This document shows positions 8,701 through 18,295 of a DNA stretch of 64,000 bases, piece after piece. Each line of letters opens with the position of its first letter. Positions within the stretch are counted from its first letter, which is position 1. The stretch is taken from positions 224,086 to 288,085 of the forward strand of contig JABAAE010000008.1 in the NCBI GenBank assembly GCA_014238905.1. The letters are read 5' to 3'. The position numbers were made by a program, and so were the translations under genes. Below the pieces are notes generated by a model. It was not told the DNA's origin. It did not search any database and saw only the letters and a program-made list of their open reading frames with translations. Source of the DNA: Planctomycetota bacterium. GTDB lineage: Bacteria; Planctomycetota; Planctomycetia; Pirellulales; Pirellulaceae.

Positions 8701-11475
8701 AAAGGATTCGAGGTTGAACTGGTCGCCGCCGAACCGCTTGTCATGGACCCGGTCGCCATCGACTGGGGGCCGGACGGAAAGCTCTGGGTGGTCGAAATGG
8801 CTGACTACCCACTGGGGATAGACGACCAAGGCAAGCCCGGGGGAAGAGTCCGTTTCCTGGAAGACACCAACAAGGATGGACAATTCGACAAGTCAACACT
8901 TTTTGCAGAAGGACTCCGCTTTCCTACCGGGGTATTAACGTGGGGTCGGGGCATCCTGCTCACCGCTGCTCCCGAAATTGTTTATCTCGAGGACAGCTCG
9001 GGTGATGGCCGGGCAGATATTCATCAGGTTTTGTATTCAGGGTTCCTCCAAGGGAATCAACAACTGCGTGTCAATGGATTGCGACGTGGCCTGGACAACT
9101 GGGTCTATTGCGCCAGTGGAAGCCACCACGCCGGCTATGGCAAGGACAGCCGAATCTATTCGCACCAAACCGGATCCAAACACCAAATCGGCAGCCGCGA
9201 CTTTCGAATTCGACCCAACACGGGGGAAATCGACCCGCAAAGCGGGCCCTCCCAGTTCGGCAGGACCAGAGACGATTGGGGAAACTGGTTTGGCGTTCAG
9301 AATAGTCACCCGCTCTGGCATTACGTTTTGGCCGACCACAATATACGTCGCAACCCGCACTTTGCCCCACCAGATCCGAAACAACAAGTCGTAACGCCGA
9401 CCAATCCAAAAGTCTACCCGGCGAGTCAATTGCAAAAACGATATCATAGTTTCAATCAATCAGGTCGCTTTACCTCTGCCTGCTCGCCAATGATTTACCG
9501 CGATGATCACCTGTTTGATCGCGGATCCCAACAGCACGCGTTCACCTGCGAACCGTTCCATAATCTGGTCCAACACAACCTGATTGTGGACCAGGGTGTC
9601 AGCTTTGGATTTCGGCGTGATCCGGCGGAATCCAAAATTGATTTCTTTGCCAGCAAGGATCGCTGGTGCCGACCCGTGATGGCCCGAACTGGCCCCGATG
9701 GAGCCCTCTGGATCGTCGACATGTACCGTTACATGATCGAACATCCACAATGGCTGCCCCAGAAGGGTAAAGACGAGCTCCGTCCCTGGTATCGGTCAGG
9801 GGAGGACCGCGGCAGGATCTACCGGGTGGTGCGCACCGACCGGGCCAGACGAAACGTTCTCCAGCTCGCCGATGCTTCCACCGGTGATCTCGTTTCCGCA
9901 CTGGAAAGCTCCAACGGTTGGTGCCGGGATACTGCTCAGCAACTGTTGATCGAAAAAAAGTCGTCTTCAGCAATTAAACCACTGCGCGACATGGTCGCCA
10001 ACAGCGAACATCCGCTGGCCCGAATTCATGCGATCTGGACCTTGAACGGACTCGACGCGTTAACACCGCCAACCATCGAACTAGCCTTGGCAGACACCCA
10101 CCCCGGAGTACGACGCAACGCCGTCCGCATCGCAGCAATATCCCCGGTGAAAGCCGAACGTCTGACCCGGTTGGTCAACGATCCCGACGCCAAGGTTCGC
10201 CTGGAACTCGCTTCCACACTGGGAGCCTACGATACACCCATAACCGGCCAGGCGCTCGCCCAACTCTTAACAGAACCGGACGACCACCAATACATCATGG
10301 CCGCCGCTATGAGTTCGCTAAATGCACGAAATGTGTCGACCGTTCTTGATTCATTCATCCGATCAGAAAAAAAAATCGATACTCCCATCACCTCCGAATT
10401 GATTGGACAAGCTGTCGCGGTCGGCGACAAAAACAGCATCAGCGGCATCATCGAAACCGTCTGTCAGACAAGAGGAAAACCAGGGGTTCAGCATCGATTT
10501 GAAAACCTCGCCAAAATACTCGATGGTCTTTCAATTCGCCATTGGTCGCTAAGCCAGTTGTCCACATCCGCCAGAGCTCGCGTCACCGAAATGACTCAAC
10601 TAGCTCGTGTGGTAGCTCAAAACCAGGCCGCCGATCCATCGGATCGAGCCAAATCGATCCAATTGCTGGCCCGTGAAGTGGCGGCCACCAAGGCCGATTT
10701 TCAGATCCTGAAAGAGCTGCTGGTCCCTCAATCTCCGGCCGAGATTCAACGAGCCGCCGTTTCGCAATTCGCTCGGCGAGGTGATTCATCTGCCGGTGAA
10801 TATTTGCTGGCAGGATGGACCTCTCATACCCCTGCACTACGGGCTCAAATCCTTGATGTCATTGCCAGTCGACGATCTTGGGTAGCAACCCTTGGAGAAC
10901 ACCTTGCAGCTGGCGTGATTCATGTCTATGAGCTAAACGCGTCCGTCCGACAACGAATTCTGGACCTCACAGAAAACTCACCCCAATGGCAAAAGACATT
11001 GGCCATCCAATCGTCCACCGGTCGCTCTAAAGTGCTGCGGTCGTTTCAGCCTGCCTTGAAGATGAACGGGAACGCTGAGCGTGGCGGTGTATTTTTTCGC
11101 AAGCATTGCATCAACTGCCATAAGATCGCGCAAGAGGGATTCGAAGTGGGGCCACAGCTCGCGTCGATCACCAACAAATCAAAAGATGCTTTGTATGCTT
11201 CGATCCTCGACCCGAGTGCCGCGGTAGATGCAAAGTACTTCAATTACCTGGTTGTCACGCTGGACGGCCGTAGCCATACCGGACGACTGGAAACGGAAAC
11301 CGGTAGCAGCATCACCCTGCTTGCAGCAGGCGGAAAACGGGAGACGATTTTACGCCGCGACATTGAAAACCTGCGGTCATCCAGAAAATCGTTAATGCCC
11401 GACGGTCTGGAGCAAGAGCTAAACACACAAGACATGGCCGACCTGATCCAATTCGTCCGCGAGACGTTTCGCTAA
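5734..11475 (+). CDS. giant secreted fusion: ceramidase-like, two LamG, PVC propeller, HEAT, cytochrome c
   Basis: One uninterrupted 1913-residue frame with an N-terminal signal (about residues 1-24). Residues 28-460 resemble the neutral/alkaline ceramidase N-terminal domain, including the ATHTHSAPS metal-site motif. Two LamG/concanavalin-like domains follow, each opening with a YWRL or FWRL motif, at about 489-700 and 749-950. From about 986 to 1370 comes a PVC-type 'membrane-bound dehydrogenase' propeller (HVPKGFEVELVAAEPL), then HEAT-like helices to about 1700. The C-terminus carries a heme c motif, Cys1792-Ile-Asn-Cys1795-His1796, with a likely axial Met near RKSLMPDG. Family knowledge gives amide hydrolysis for the first part and electron transfer for the last; the propeller's substrate is unknown. 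Inference: an exported enzyme coupling substrate binding, hydrolysis and oxidation in one chain. It stands alone with no operon partner. Confidence 0.85.
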   Translation: MKYFSFVLKTSILLLSVAETSLNAETPLRAGAAIVDITPQSLPALMNGGFLQKSVDRVADPLYARSLVISNSTETIAIVIVDSCMFPTSLCDRIKQLASEQTDIPVERILISATHTHSAPSAMMCLGCGPDTAYLEFIPAQVAKAIAQAKSNLRPAKIGWAIVDGSNLTHCRRWITRSDRMGTDPFGGRTVRAMMHPGYQNPNYTSPAGPIDPWLSILSVVSVNDNRPICVMANLSMHYFGGSGFSADYYGDVASVLEARFSQDKRQSDPDFVGIMSQGTSGDLHWMDYSKPQKNINRQQYAADVADRVIRACKTIEHRSDLPLAMAETRLKIQRRTPSRQRLEWARPINAARLDKPPKNQQEVYAQQVQWIQSNPSTQVVLQVVRIGELGLTAIPNEVYGITGLKLKRQSPLQGTFNLELANGATGYIPPPEQHRLGGYTTWPARTAGLAESAEPMIVETLLGLLETVSKKKRRSLTTWQSAYSEALTKQDPIAYWRLEDMDSTRVEDAVGNHHAHYKGAVALFLPGPSGAGLSFNSKPGSKEWSASESSYGNRSVYLAGGHLATQPHPVRGNYSVTFWFKNSLPADARDTTGVLLSTGSEAILIAGKNQPKHSGKLILKSGQSSFFGKTRITTQHWQHLTVTRDDQRIRIYLDGRPVPEIDTKVETPLQLKQLLIGSDGNSMTTFDGKVDEIALFARSLKATDIVNLFTLSGMTAPPQPKPTMFLGAKPQDAKSRQKYADTIHQSKPVAFWRLHDVSSQTAKDAMGKNPATYEPGTGPLQLDITKPNFSGGRVNTKIPNLGNTYSVELWFRNELPVDSRPVTAYLFSRAVDRVEGAFGDNLGIGGTHANSGRLIVFNGNRRNQLVAGVTPIPSGSWSHVVMVRQQQAIRVYLNGDPNPEISADLPIEYPAEGHSIFLGGRADNFANLQGMMEDIAIYDRALTPKEVMKNFHAGGTTEVSKPANPSIDSPAEPVPTDIEKAISTIHVPKGFEVELVAAEPLVMDPVAIDWGPDGKLWVVEMADYPLGIDDQGKPGGRVRFLEDTNKDGQFDKSTLFAEGLRFPTGVLTWGRGILLTAAPEIVYLEDSSGDGRADIHQVLYSGFLQGNQQLRVNGLRRGLDNWVYCASGSHHAGYGKDSRIYSHQTGSKHQIGSRDFRIRPNTGEIDPQSGPSQFGRTRDDWGNWFGVQNSHPLWHYVLADHNIRRNPHFAPPDPKQQVVTPTNPKVYPASQLQKRYHSFNQSGRFTSACSPMIYRDDHLFDRGSQQHAFTCEPFHNLVQHNLIVDQGVSFGFRRDPAESKIDFFASKDRWCRPVMARTGPDGALWIVDMYRYMIEHPQWLPQKGKDELRPWYRSGEDRGRIYRVVRTDRARRNVLQLADASTGDLVSALESSNGWCRDTAQQLLIEKKSSSAIKPLRDMVANSEHPLARIHAIWTLNGLDALTPPTIELALADTHPGVRRNAVRIAAISPVKAERLTRLVNDPDAKVRLELASTLGAYDTPITGQALAQLLTEPDDHQYIMAAAMSSLNARNVSTVLDSFIRSEKKIDTPITSELIGQAVAVGDKNSISGIIETVCQTRGKPGVQHRFENLAKILDGLSIRHWSLSQLSTSARARVTEMTQLARVVAQNQAADPSDRAKSIQLLAREVAATKADFQILKELLVPQSPAEIQRAAVSQFARRGDSSAGEYLLAGWTSHTPALRAQILDVIASRRSWVATLGEHLAAGVIHVYELNASVRQRILDLTENSPQWQKTLAIQSSTGRSKVLRSFQPALKMNGNAERGGVFFRKHCINCHKIAQEGFEVGPQLASITNKSKDALYASILDPSAAVDAKYFNYLVVTLDGRSHTGRLETETGSSITLLAAGGKRETILRRDIENLRSSRKSLMPDGLEQELNTQDMADLIQFVRETFR

Positions 11476-11602
11476 TTTATTTTTCAAAGGGATTGATCGA
11501 ATCAACATCCACCGAATGCGTTCAGAATTCCGCAGATCCGGAAAGGAGCCGATCAACAAGGAAGAGAGAACATTTTTCAGCCTGCCCTGCTGGCATTGAA
11601 TC

Positions 11603-12526
11603 TCAATCCGATCCACCAGCAAAAACCTCCAAAGCATGAGGGACGACCTCGACTTCCAATGTGGATATTTTTTCAAAGTCAACATCCCCGTCGAGATTAA
11701 TATTGCTCGGCTGAGCGGATTCTATCCTGAACCGTTTCGCGCGGTAACACTCTACGTAGGGCAAATTCACATGGGCCCCTGTTTGAACCATTCGAAACAA
11801 GTTGACCATTTGAATTCGGGAGACCCGCCGCACCAAAATCAAATCGACGTAACCATCTCCGATCGAGGCCATAGGAGCCATTTTCATTCCGCTGCCAACC
11901 TGTTGGGTGTTACAACCGATTGCCAGGTTGAATTCGTCTCTTATGATTTCATCGTCAACGATGATTGACGCGGCCATGGGTTTGGCGATCAGAATTTCGG
12001 CCAAAGCGGCCAAGGAATACCGGCCAGGTCCCATCCATCTCATTTTCTCTGCCCGGGAAGCAATGCTCGCTGCCGCTCCCCAACCAATCATATGCATGCA
12101 GTAGGATTCCGCTCCATTCAACCTGACTCGCAACAGATCCAAAGGCCGCACCTGACAGGCGAGGATCGGATCCAAACCATCCATTGGTTTCTCGAAGCCA
12201 AGCTGGTGGCAGAGAGAATTACCGGTACCTGCAGGAATCAGACCGAGCGGAGGAGAAGTCGATGCGTTCCGATTCATTAAACCGTTGACGACTTCATGGA
12301 TCGTTCCATCCCCCCCCACAATACATATTCCGCGGTAGTCGGCAAGATTCAGTGAGGAGCAAAGTTCGGTGGCGTGGCCCGGGTACTCGGTCAACCGAAC
12401 ATCGCTGCTGATGCTGCCAAACGCAAGCACCTTGTCCGCACGTTCTGCCAAAATCCTCCCCCGGCGGCGGCCGCTTTCAGGATTGACGATCATTAGAACT
12501 TTTTGGCTTGGCATTGAACTTTTCAT
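11603..12526 (-). CDS. diacylglycerol kinase family lipid kinase (YegS-like)
   Basis: A 307-residue protein with the DAGK catalytic signature GGDGTIHEVVNGLM starting at residue 71 and the following GLIPAGTGNSL motif near residue 95. It opens with the usual VLMIVNPESG nucleotide-binding strand. The family phosphorylates diacylglycerol, sphingoid bases or related lipids with ATP at the membrane; the bacterial substrate cannot be read here. The N-terminus could be the ATG at 12526 or the one at 12514. It lies 315 bases downstream of the first sulfatase on the same strand, too far to call an operon. The C-terminus ends in a beta-rich lipid-kinase domain (residues about 140-305). Confidence 0.9.
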   Translation of the reverse strand: MKSSMPSQKVLMIVNPESGRRRGRILAERADKVLAFGSISSDVRLTEYPGHATELCSSLNLADYRGICIVGGDGTIHEVVNGLMNRNASTSPPLGLIPAGTGNSLCHQLGFEKPMDGLDPILACQVRPLDLLRVRLNGAESYCMHMIGWGAAASIASRAEKMRWMGPGRYSLAALAEILIAKPMAASIIVDDEIIRDEFNLAIGCNTQQVGSGMKMAPMASIGDGYVDLILVRRVSRIQMVNLFRMVQTGAHVNLPYVECYRAKRFRIESAQPSNINLDGDVDFEKISTLEVEVVPHALEVFAGGSD

Positions 12527-12840
12527 CAGATCGATTTCACCTCAATCCTGCCTGGCTGTTTCAAAAGGACAACTAATCAGTCGATTCTGTTCCACGCTCT
12601 GAAGATTGGGCCCCATTCTTCGCCACCAATCTTTTGTCGATCACCTTGGCAAACCCAAACTCCACTGACAGAAGAAACATCTCGTCAACCATTTGTCTTG
12701 ATGAATCCCCATTTTACTGCTGGCTAACAATAACGGGCGAAATGAACCCCAACCAATGCAACACGGTTTGGCCCCCGAACTGTTCCAGGAACAAATCCAA
12801 GATAAAGCAGAACAATGAAACGCGGCACCACCTACTATCG
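12527..12840. other. intergenic, no gene seen
   Basis: Between the sulfatase stop and the lipid kinase start, both on the minus strand. No clear terminator or coding frame. Confidence 0.45.
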
Positions 12841-14124
12841 CTACCCTTTTTTGGGCATGCTGTCGATCGCCAATCGCAACTTCTTTCTTGCGGATTCAGC
12901 TTCTGCCGAACCCATTCCAGGTGCAATATCATTTTTCTCATGCCGGTCCTGAACTTCGGTAAATCGACCATGGGAGTAGAGTTTGTAGTGCTGGTCCTGG
13001 GCCCAAATGATATAAGGTTTGCCGGCACCATACTTTCTGGCAGCTTCTTTAAATTTGGGATAATAATACTGAAAGATCCATTCGCGGGGGTTTCCCTTTT
13101 TACCGATGCATTGCGGCCAAAAGCTGCGGCCATCCAGCGTAACGTTCGGCAAACGAGCACCACCAATTTCAGCTAGTGTCGGCAGGACATCCGAGAAATC
13201 AACCAGATCATCTGTCTGCTTACCTGCAACGACAGTTCCGGGGCAATTTACGATCAAGGGCGCATGGCAACCGCCATCGGTTGGCAAAGCCTTTTCTCCG
13301 ACTCGAATTTCTCCCTGGTAAGGATATTTCAAGCCTCTGCCGGTACCATTATCGGTCGTAAAAATCACGATGGTATTGTCGCGTACTTTGTTGTCGACCA
13401 GAGCATCAACTAATCGTCCTACGCACTTATCCATGTAACTCACCATGTCGCGGTAGTTTTCGGCACTGTCTTTGTTATTTCGGTCCTTGCTATCGGGTGT
13501 AGGAAGAAAAGGCGAATGAACCGACAACATGGGGTAGTAGGCGAAAAACGGGCGGTCTTTGTTTTTCTCGATGAATTCAATCAGGAAGTCAGTACAGAGG
13601 TCCGGCCCGTAAGAGTCTGCGGTCACCGGAACTTTCTTCCCATCACGATTTAAGCTCGGTTGCCAGTACCTTGATCTCTCGGTCCCGGGATAATTCCACA
13701 AACAAAACGTTTCGAAACCACAGCCTGGAGCAAGTGCACCATTGTTGGAATGCAGCTGCCACTTGCCAGCGACCGCAGTCGCGTAACCGGCGTCTTTCAT
13801 CATCGTTCCAAAGGTCTTTTCCCTCGGATCAAGCTTGCCGAACATCGTGTAATTCCGAATATTATCCCGTCCGGTCATTATCTTGACGCGACTGGAGGTG
13901 CAGACCGGTTCGGAATAGCATTGGTTGAACTGGATTCCGGTACGAGAAAGTTGATCCAACCGTGGCGTTTTGAAGTGCTGGCTGCCATAGCAACCGACAT
14001 TGTCATAGGCGATATCGTCCGCCATGATCAGAACAATGTTAGGGTTCTCGCACCACGCTTTGCTGGCACAAAGCAACAGGCTCACCACCAACCAATACTC
14101 AATACTGCTTTTCTTTCTGGACAT
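12841..14124 (-). CDS. arylsulfatase-type sulfatase with CTSSR active-site motif
   Basis: A 427-residue secreted sulfatase (signal at residues 9-25). The metal-binding pair Asp36-Asp37 (MADD) is followed by the formylglycine site at residues 75-79, read as C-T-S-S-R. The usual motif is C-x-P-S-R, so the proline is replaced by serine; the nucleophile Cys75 and Arg79 are kept. A later TTDNGTGRG supplies further metal ligands. Substrate is unknown; planctomycete paralogs usually act on sulfated polysaccharides in the periplasm. It is the last of three consecutive minus-strand sulfatases, 115 bases after the second. Confidence 0.88.
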   Translation of the reverse strand: MSRKKSSIEYWLVVSLLLCASKAWCENPNIVLIMADDIAYDNVGCYGSQHFKTPRLDQLSRTGIQFNQCYSEPVCTSSRVKIMTGRDNIRNYTMFGKLDPREKTFGTMMKDAGYATAVAGKWQLHSNNGALAPGCGFETFCLWNYPGTERSRYWQPSLNRDGKKVPVTADSYGPDLCTDFLIEFIEKNKDRPFFAYYPMLSVHSPFLPTPDSKDRNNKDSAENYRDMVSYMDKCVGRLVDALVDNKVRDNTIVIFTTDNGTGRGLKYPYQGEIRVGEKALPTDGGCHAPLIVNCPGTVVAGKQTDDLVDFSDVLPTLAEIGGARLPNVTLDGRSFWPQCIGKKGNPREWIFQYYYPKFKEAARKYGAGKPYIIWAQDQHYKLYSHGRFTEVQDRHEKNDIAPGMGSAEAESARKKLRLAIDSMPKKG

Positions 14125-14239
14125 TGCCTGAGCTTTCTAAGGAATCTCGTTTGCTTTCTCGGCCGTATGACCAGAAAACACAGTTCTGGCAGCGATCACC
14201 ATCCTGACCGCTTTCGGTTTTTTGTAGGGGCCTGAAACG

Positions 14240-15706
14240 CTACCGTTTGTGAGGTTTCATTTTCACGTATTTGGCCAACTGACTCGAAAGTTCGGCCACT
14301 CTCTGGGCATGCTGCGGATCGTTCGCCAAGTTGGTGATCTCGTTGGGATCGTTTGAGTGATCGTAGAGTTCCCGACCAGCCCGACCTTCCAGCCATTCGG
14401 TAAAACGATAGCGATCGGTTCGCATCGAATAACCCCAGGCTTTCCTGTGATGCCAAATCTGTGTGACCGCCGGCTTCTTCCAGTCCTTGCCAATTGGATC
14501 GGTCAACAGCGGACGAAGTGATTGGCCTTCGAGGTTCGCTGGCGGTTCCAATCCGCATAAATCAGCCAGAGTCGGGTAGACGTCCAGAAGCTCCACGGGC
14601 TTGGTGGTATGGGTACCCTGACTCAGGCCAGGTGCGGCAATGATCAATGGCATGCGAGCTGATCGTTCAAAGGCTTTGTGTTTGTACCACAACCCTTTCT
14701 CGCCAAGAAAGTAACCGTGATCCGACCAAAACACGATGACGGTGTTGTCCATCAACTGATTTTCCTCAAGCGCGTCGAGCAACCGGCCGACCTGAGCATC
14801 CACAAATGACAGGGTTGCGAAATACGCCTGCTTGCACTTGCGGGCCTGGTCGACGGTAACGCCCTTGAAGTAATACGGCCAGTTCCTCATATCCCGCTGG
14901 ATAGCGATTGCCGGGACATCTTCCAGATCACGTTTGGCCGCCTCAAGATCCGGCATTCCGATCTTGTCCAGCGGATACAGGTCAAAGTATTTCCGGGGCG
15001 CCACGTACGGACAATGTGGATTGAAGAATCCGGCAGCAAGGAAAAACGGCTCGTCTTTTTTCTGCTTGATCAAGTCAACGATTTTCGATGCGACCATGCC
15101 GTCAGTATGTTCTTCATCGCGACTCTGGGGATCCCACCATGCCATGCTAATTCCGAGATTCTTGTTCTTGGACTGGCCCGTTCCATATCGAGTGATCTTC
15201 TCCTGCTGTGAACGATCAATCCCAATTGGGTTGAAGCGGTCGTCCCATGTCGCCGGATCGTCATTCCCATCGGTCCCGATCATGCTGGGGTTACCATAGT
15301 GATAAATCTTTCCGGCACGCGCAGAGTAGTATCCCTGATTTCTAAACAACTGGCCTAGCGTCACAACGTTGGGGTTCTTTTGCCGCAACTCATGTTTCAA
15401 CGTGTGCATGTCGAGAGTATCAGGCCTCAAACCGGTCATGATGCTGGCGCGACTGGGCCCACATAACGGCTGCTGACAATAAGCCGAATCGAACCGAACC
15501 CCCATCTTGCGGAGTCGATCCAGGTTGGGCGTCTGCACCAAAGGGTGCCCATAAGCACCCAGGTCACAGTTCATATCGTCAGCCGCGATGAACAGGACGT
15601 TCAGCTTTTCGGTCGCCCTCGCATCCTTGGAAGCAACCACAAGAGATAGAGCGCTGACGCACAAAAACAGGGATACCGACACCAACAACTTAAGGTTTTT
15701 ATTCAT
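14240..15706 (-). CDS. iduronate-2-sulfatase-like sulfatase
   Basis: A 488-residue sulfatase with a signal peptide (about residues 6-31). The metal-binding Asp43-Asp44 (AADD) and a perfect formylglycine motif C-G-P-S-R at 82-86 are present. The late motif WSDHGYFLGEKG with a following WYKHKAFE is the pattern of the iduronate-2-sulfatase/S1_7-like group. Probable role: exported removal of sulfate from a sulfated glycan. A formylglycine-generating enzyme must be supplied elsewhere, because the FGE-like gene in this window (60188) lacks one of the two catalytic cysteines. It is the middle gene of the sulfatase trio. Confidence 0.92.
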   Translation of the reverse strand: MNKNLKLLVSVSLFLCVSALSLVVASKDARATEKLNVLFIAADDMNCDLGAYGHPLVQTPNLDRLRKMGVRFDSAYCQQPLCGPSRASIMTGLRPDTLDMHTLKHELRQKNPNVVTLGQLFRNQGYYSARAGKIYHYGNPSMIGTDGNDDPATWDDRFNPIGIDRSQQEKITRYGTGQSKNKNLGISMAWWDPQSRDEEHTDGMVASKIVDLIKQKKDEPFFLAAGFFNPHCPYVAPRKYFDLYPLDKIGMPDLEAAKRDLEDVPAIAIQRDMRNWPYYFKGVTVDQARKCKQAYFATLSFVDAQVGRLLDALEENQLMDNTVIVFWSDHGYFLGEKGLWYKHKAFERSARMPLIIAAPGLSQGTHTTKPVELLDVYPTLADLCGLEPPANLEGQSLRPLLTDPIGKDWKKPAVTQIWHHRKAWGYSMRTDRYRFTEWLEGRAGRELYDHSNDPNEITNLANDPQHAQRVAELSSQLAKYVKMKPHKR

Positions 15707-16159
15707 TTGGCTCTATCTCTTTTTCAGTATCAATGCGGGTTCAATATCAACACGGCCAAACAAATCCAGTCGAATCCGTTCAACAGTGTGATCGCCTGCT
15801 GCTGAGCTCCCAAACGCGGTGTTTTGGCCCCTCGTTCTAGGGAACGACGTGACCTACCCGAAATTCTAACGCCACTTGCAACAATTCATCATACCAACGG
15901 CCACCAACCGATTTAACCAGGTTGTCGGTATACAAGAGTCGCATGAAAACAACTGAAAATGACATCGAGGGTAACATTCCCATGAAAAACAACTGAGGCC
16001 TGCCAGGCTCCAACGAGGGGTCGACATTGTTCGGTTGCCCCTGGCCCAGGGAGACAGCCAAGCCACAAGGTTCGCCCGCGATCTCCTCCGCCAACCACCG
16101 AAGTGACCGCCCGGAGATTTGCCTATTTTCCCACCCGCACCTGAGGAAACGGCTCGTGG
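15707..16159. other. intergenic between sulfatases, no supported gene
   Basis: Minus-strand frames just upstream of 15706 are open for 30 to 35 codons but have no recognisable start or motif. A short hydrophobic frame near 15722-15815 could be a degenerate C-terminus of some larger protein; I cannot support more. Confidence 0.35.
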
Positions 16160-17602
16160 CTACTTATTCTTTTTCCCCAATCGGTTACCCCTTGCCGCGT
16201 CGGCATTGGTATCCGGAATAAAACGGGACAATTCAGTTTTGATCTTCGCTTGCCCCGGATCACTTGCAATATTGGTCCACTCGTTGGGGTCAGTACGGAG
16301 ATCGTAAAGTTCCTCAGAACCGTCTCGATATTGAATGTAGCGATGGGTGTGACTACGGATCGTGTGATTGTTTTTTCCATGGGTCGTCACCGCCATATGC
16401 GGCCAATCCGCGTCCGGATTTTTGAGAAGTGTTTTCAAACTAACTCCATCAATATCGTTGCGTTTGGGCAATCCGCACAATTCGATCAGCGTTGGATAAA
16501 TCGAAAGCAATTCGGTCGGATGTTCACAGATCGCCCCGCTTTTCATTCCCGGCGCATCGATCATAAACGGTACATGGGTCGCCCGCTCCCACAAGGATTG
16601 TTTTGCCCAACGCCCCTTTTCGCCAAGGAAAAAACCATGGTCTGAATACAACACCACAATCGTGTTTTTTGAGTGGCCACTTTTGTCCAACGCGTCCAAA
16701 AGACGGCCAACCTGTTCGTCTGTCCAGCGTATGCAAGCCAGGTACGACTGGACAGCTTCTTTCCATTTTCCTTGCTCAACAAACCATTGATGGGGAGGTG
16801 CTACCGGCGCGACCATTAACTCGGAGGCGATCTCCGGTAAATCATCTCGGTCGTTCTCCTTGATCGGCGGCAGGTCGATTTCGTCGATGGGAATTTGTTT
16901 AAAAATGCGGGCTGGAGAATAAAAGGGGACATGTGGCCTGTAAAACCCAACCGCCAAAAAGAACGGTTTCTGATCTGGTTGTGGGCTGTCCGTTGTGCCA
17001 TGTGATCGAATCACGTCAATCGCCCAATCGGCATCGACGCGATCCTGAAAAAGATCTTCGTCATAGGACTGGGGCCCAAAATCCCAAAGTCCCTTGGCTC
17101 CACCCTTGGTTGCCGGCACCAACCTCGCGTCGAGTTCCTTGAGGCGTTGACCAGGTCGCGGTCCAACAACATCGAAATCCCCCGGCGGCAACCCCGATCC
17201 GTGGTATATTTTCCCGGTCGTAAAAGTTCGATAACCGTTGGCTGCAAAATACCGAGGCATAGTAATCTGGTCGTCTAACGCTGCGACGGACCAAGGCCTG
17301 GGCGCGTTCATGTAAACACCACTGGTGGAGGGGCGTAAACCGTACATGATGCTCGTTCGTGAAGGGTTACAGATCGGCGCCTGACAATGAGCGTTGGCAA
17401 ACAACATTCCCCGTTCGGCCAAGCGATCCATATTTGGTGACCTGGCATCTGGATGTCCACCCAAACAACCCACCCAGTCGTTTAGATCATCAATGGCAAT
17501 CAAAAGCACATTTGGCTTGTCGATTGATTTATTTTGAGTCGCGGCGCAAGTCAACAACGGCGTCAGAAGAAAAGCGATGGTCAGCAATAAAGTGCGATTC
17601 AT
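16160..17602 (-). CDS. sulfatase (iduronate-2-sulfatase-like)
   Basis: A sulfatase of about 480 residues. I chose the ATG at 17602 rather than the longer frame from 17653, because it places a clean signal peptide (NRTLLLTIAFLLTPLLTCA) at the N-terminus. The metal-binding Asp38-Asp39 (IAIDD) and formylglycine motif C-N-P-S-R at 78-82 are intact. YSDHGFFLGEKGRW gives the later metal and substrate region and matches the second sulfatase closely, suggesting they are paralogs. The C-terminus is short and basic (RGNRLGKKNK). It is the first gene of the three-sulfatase minus-strand series, with a 450-base gap before the next, so co-transcription is uncertain. Confidence 0.92.
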   Translation of the reverse strand: MNRTLLLTIAFLLTPLLTCAATQNKSIDKPNVLLIAIDDLNDWVGCLGGHPDARSPNMDRLAERGMLFANAHCQAPICNPSRTSIMYGLRPSTSGVYMNAPRPWSVAALDDQITMPRYFAANGYRTFTTGKIYHGSGLPPGDFDVVGPRPGQRLKELDARLVPATKGGAKGLWDFGPQSYDEDLFQDRVDADWAIDVIRSHGTTDSPQPDQKPFFLAVGFYRPHVPFYSPARIFKQIPIDEIDLPPIKENDRDDLPEIASELMVAPVAPPHQWFVEQGKWKEAVQSYLACIRWTDEQVGRLLDALDKSGHSKNTIVVLYSDHGFFLGEKGRWAKQSLWERATHVPFMIDAPGMKSGAICEHPTELLSIYPTLIELCGLPKRNDIDGVSLKTLLKNPDADWPHMAVTTHGKNNHTIRSHTHRYIQYRDGSEELYDLRTDPNEWTNIASDPGQAKIKTELSRFIPDTNADAARGNRLGKKNK

Positions 17603-18295
17603 ATTTTTGTTTTGATTCTTTTTGTTTAAATGGACAACCAGAGACAAAGCCACCTGATCTTAATCCAATGACGTCATTGGGTTGAAAACTTTTTGGCCTA
17701 ATCAACAACAGATCGATCCAGGTCCGTTTATAACAAGGTAGATGGCCTTGGGTTCCATGGGTAGTAGCAAACCGAAGCAAACTCTTAGCGAAGTCTATCG
17801 TTTTCGGTTTTCCTTTGCTGAAACCAACGTTGTCTATTTGACCATTTAGGTCCTGAAGTCATCCCGTCGGGCACCGACCGCCAATGCACCGAAGATAATA
17901 GTGAGTTGGTTCGCCGTGATTTCGGAATATCTTCTAACCAGAATCGACTTCCTTGCGATTGTTAATCAGCCCCGATACGGAACCGCTTCACATCGTGTCA
18001 ACGAACCAATCCCAAATCGACCCTAGTTCAAAAGCTGAACTCTGGGGATCTCCCGTTCCTCAGCGTTCCAGACTCACCTACACCTTGCCTATGGCACAGC
18101 AGCATCCCATCCGTTATCCTGCGACGCTGACACCATGCGACCAGCCTCTCTTCATTTGAAGATGCACACGTTTTTTCTTTAGAGCCGAATTTTGCTTCTA
18201 TCCACTGACGCCCAGCGGACGATCAAGCCTGTACCGATGCTGCAAACGACGGCGAAATTCTATGACATAGGTCATCAGACCGACAGGAGTTTTGG
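17603..18295. other. divergent intergenic region, small palindrome near the right end
   Basis: This lies between the leftward sulfatase series and the rightward HATPase-GNAT gene and should hold both promoters. An imperfect operator-like site (atgac, 4 bases, gtcat) is at 18262-18275, twenty bases before the ATG at 18296. No coding frame is supported. Confidence 0.4.

Noticed and set aside
12634-13176. 180-codon plus-strand frame
   Set aside because: Most of it is antisense to the first sulfatase, which has a complete active-site set.
15707-15836. possible DUF1553-like tail before the second sulfatase
   Set aside because: Only about 30 codons with a loose hydrophobic resemblance; not enough to call.
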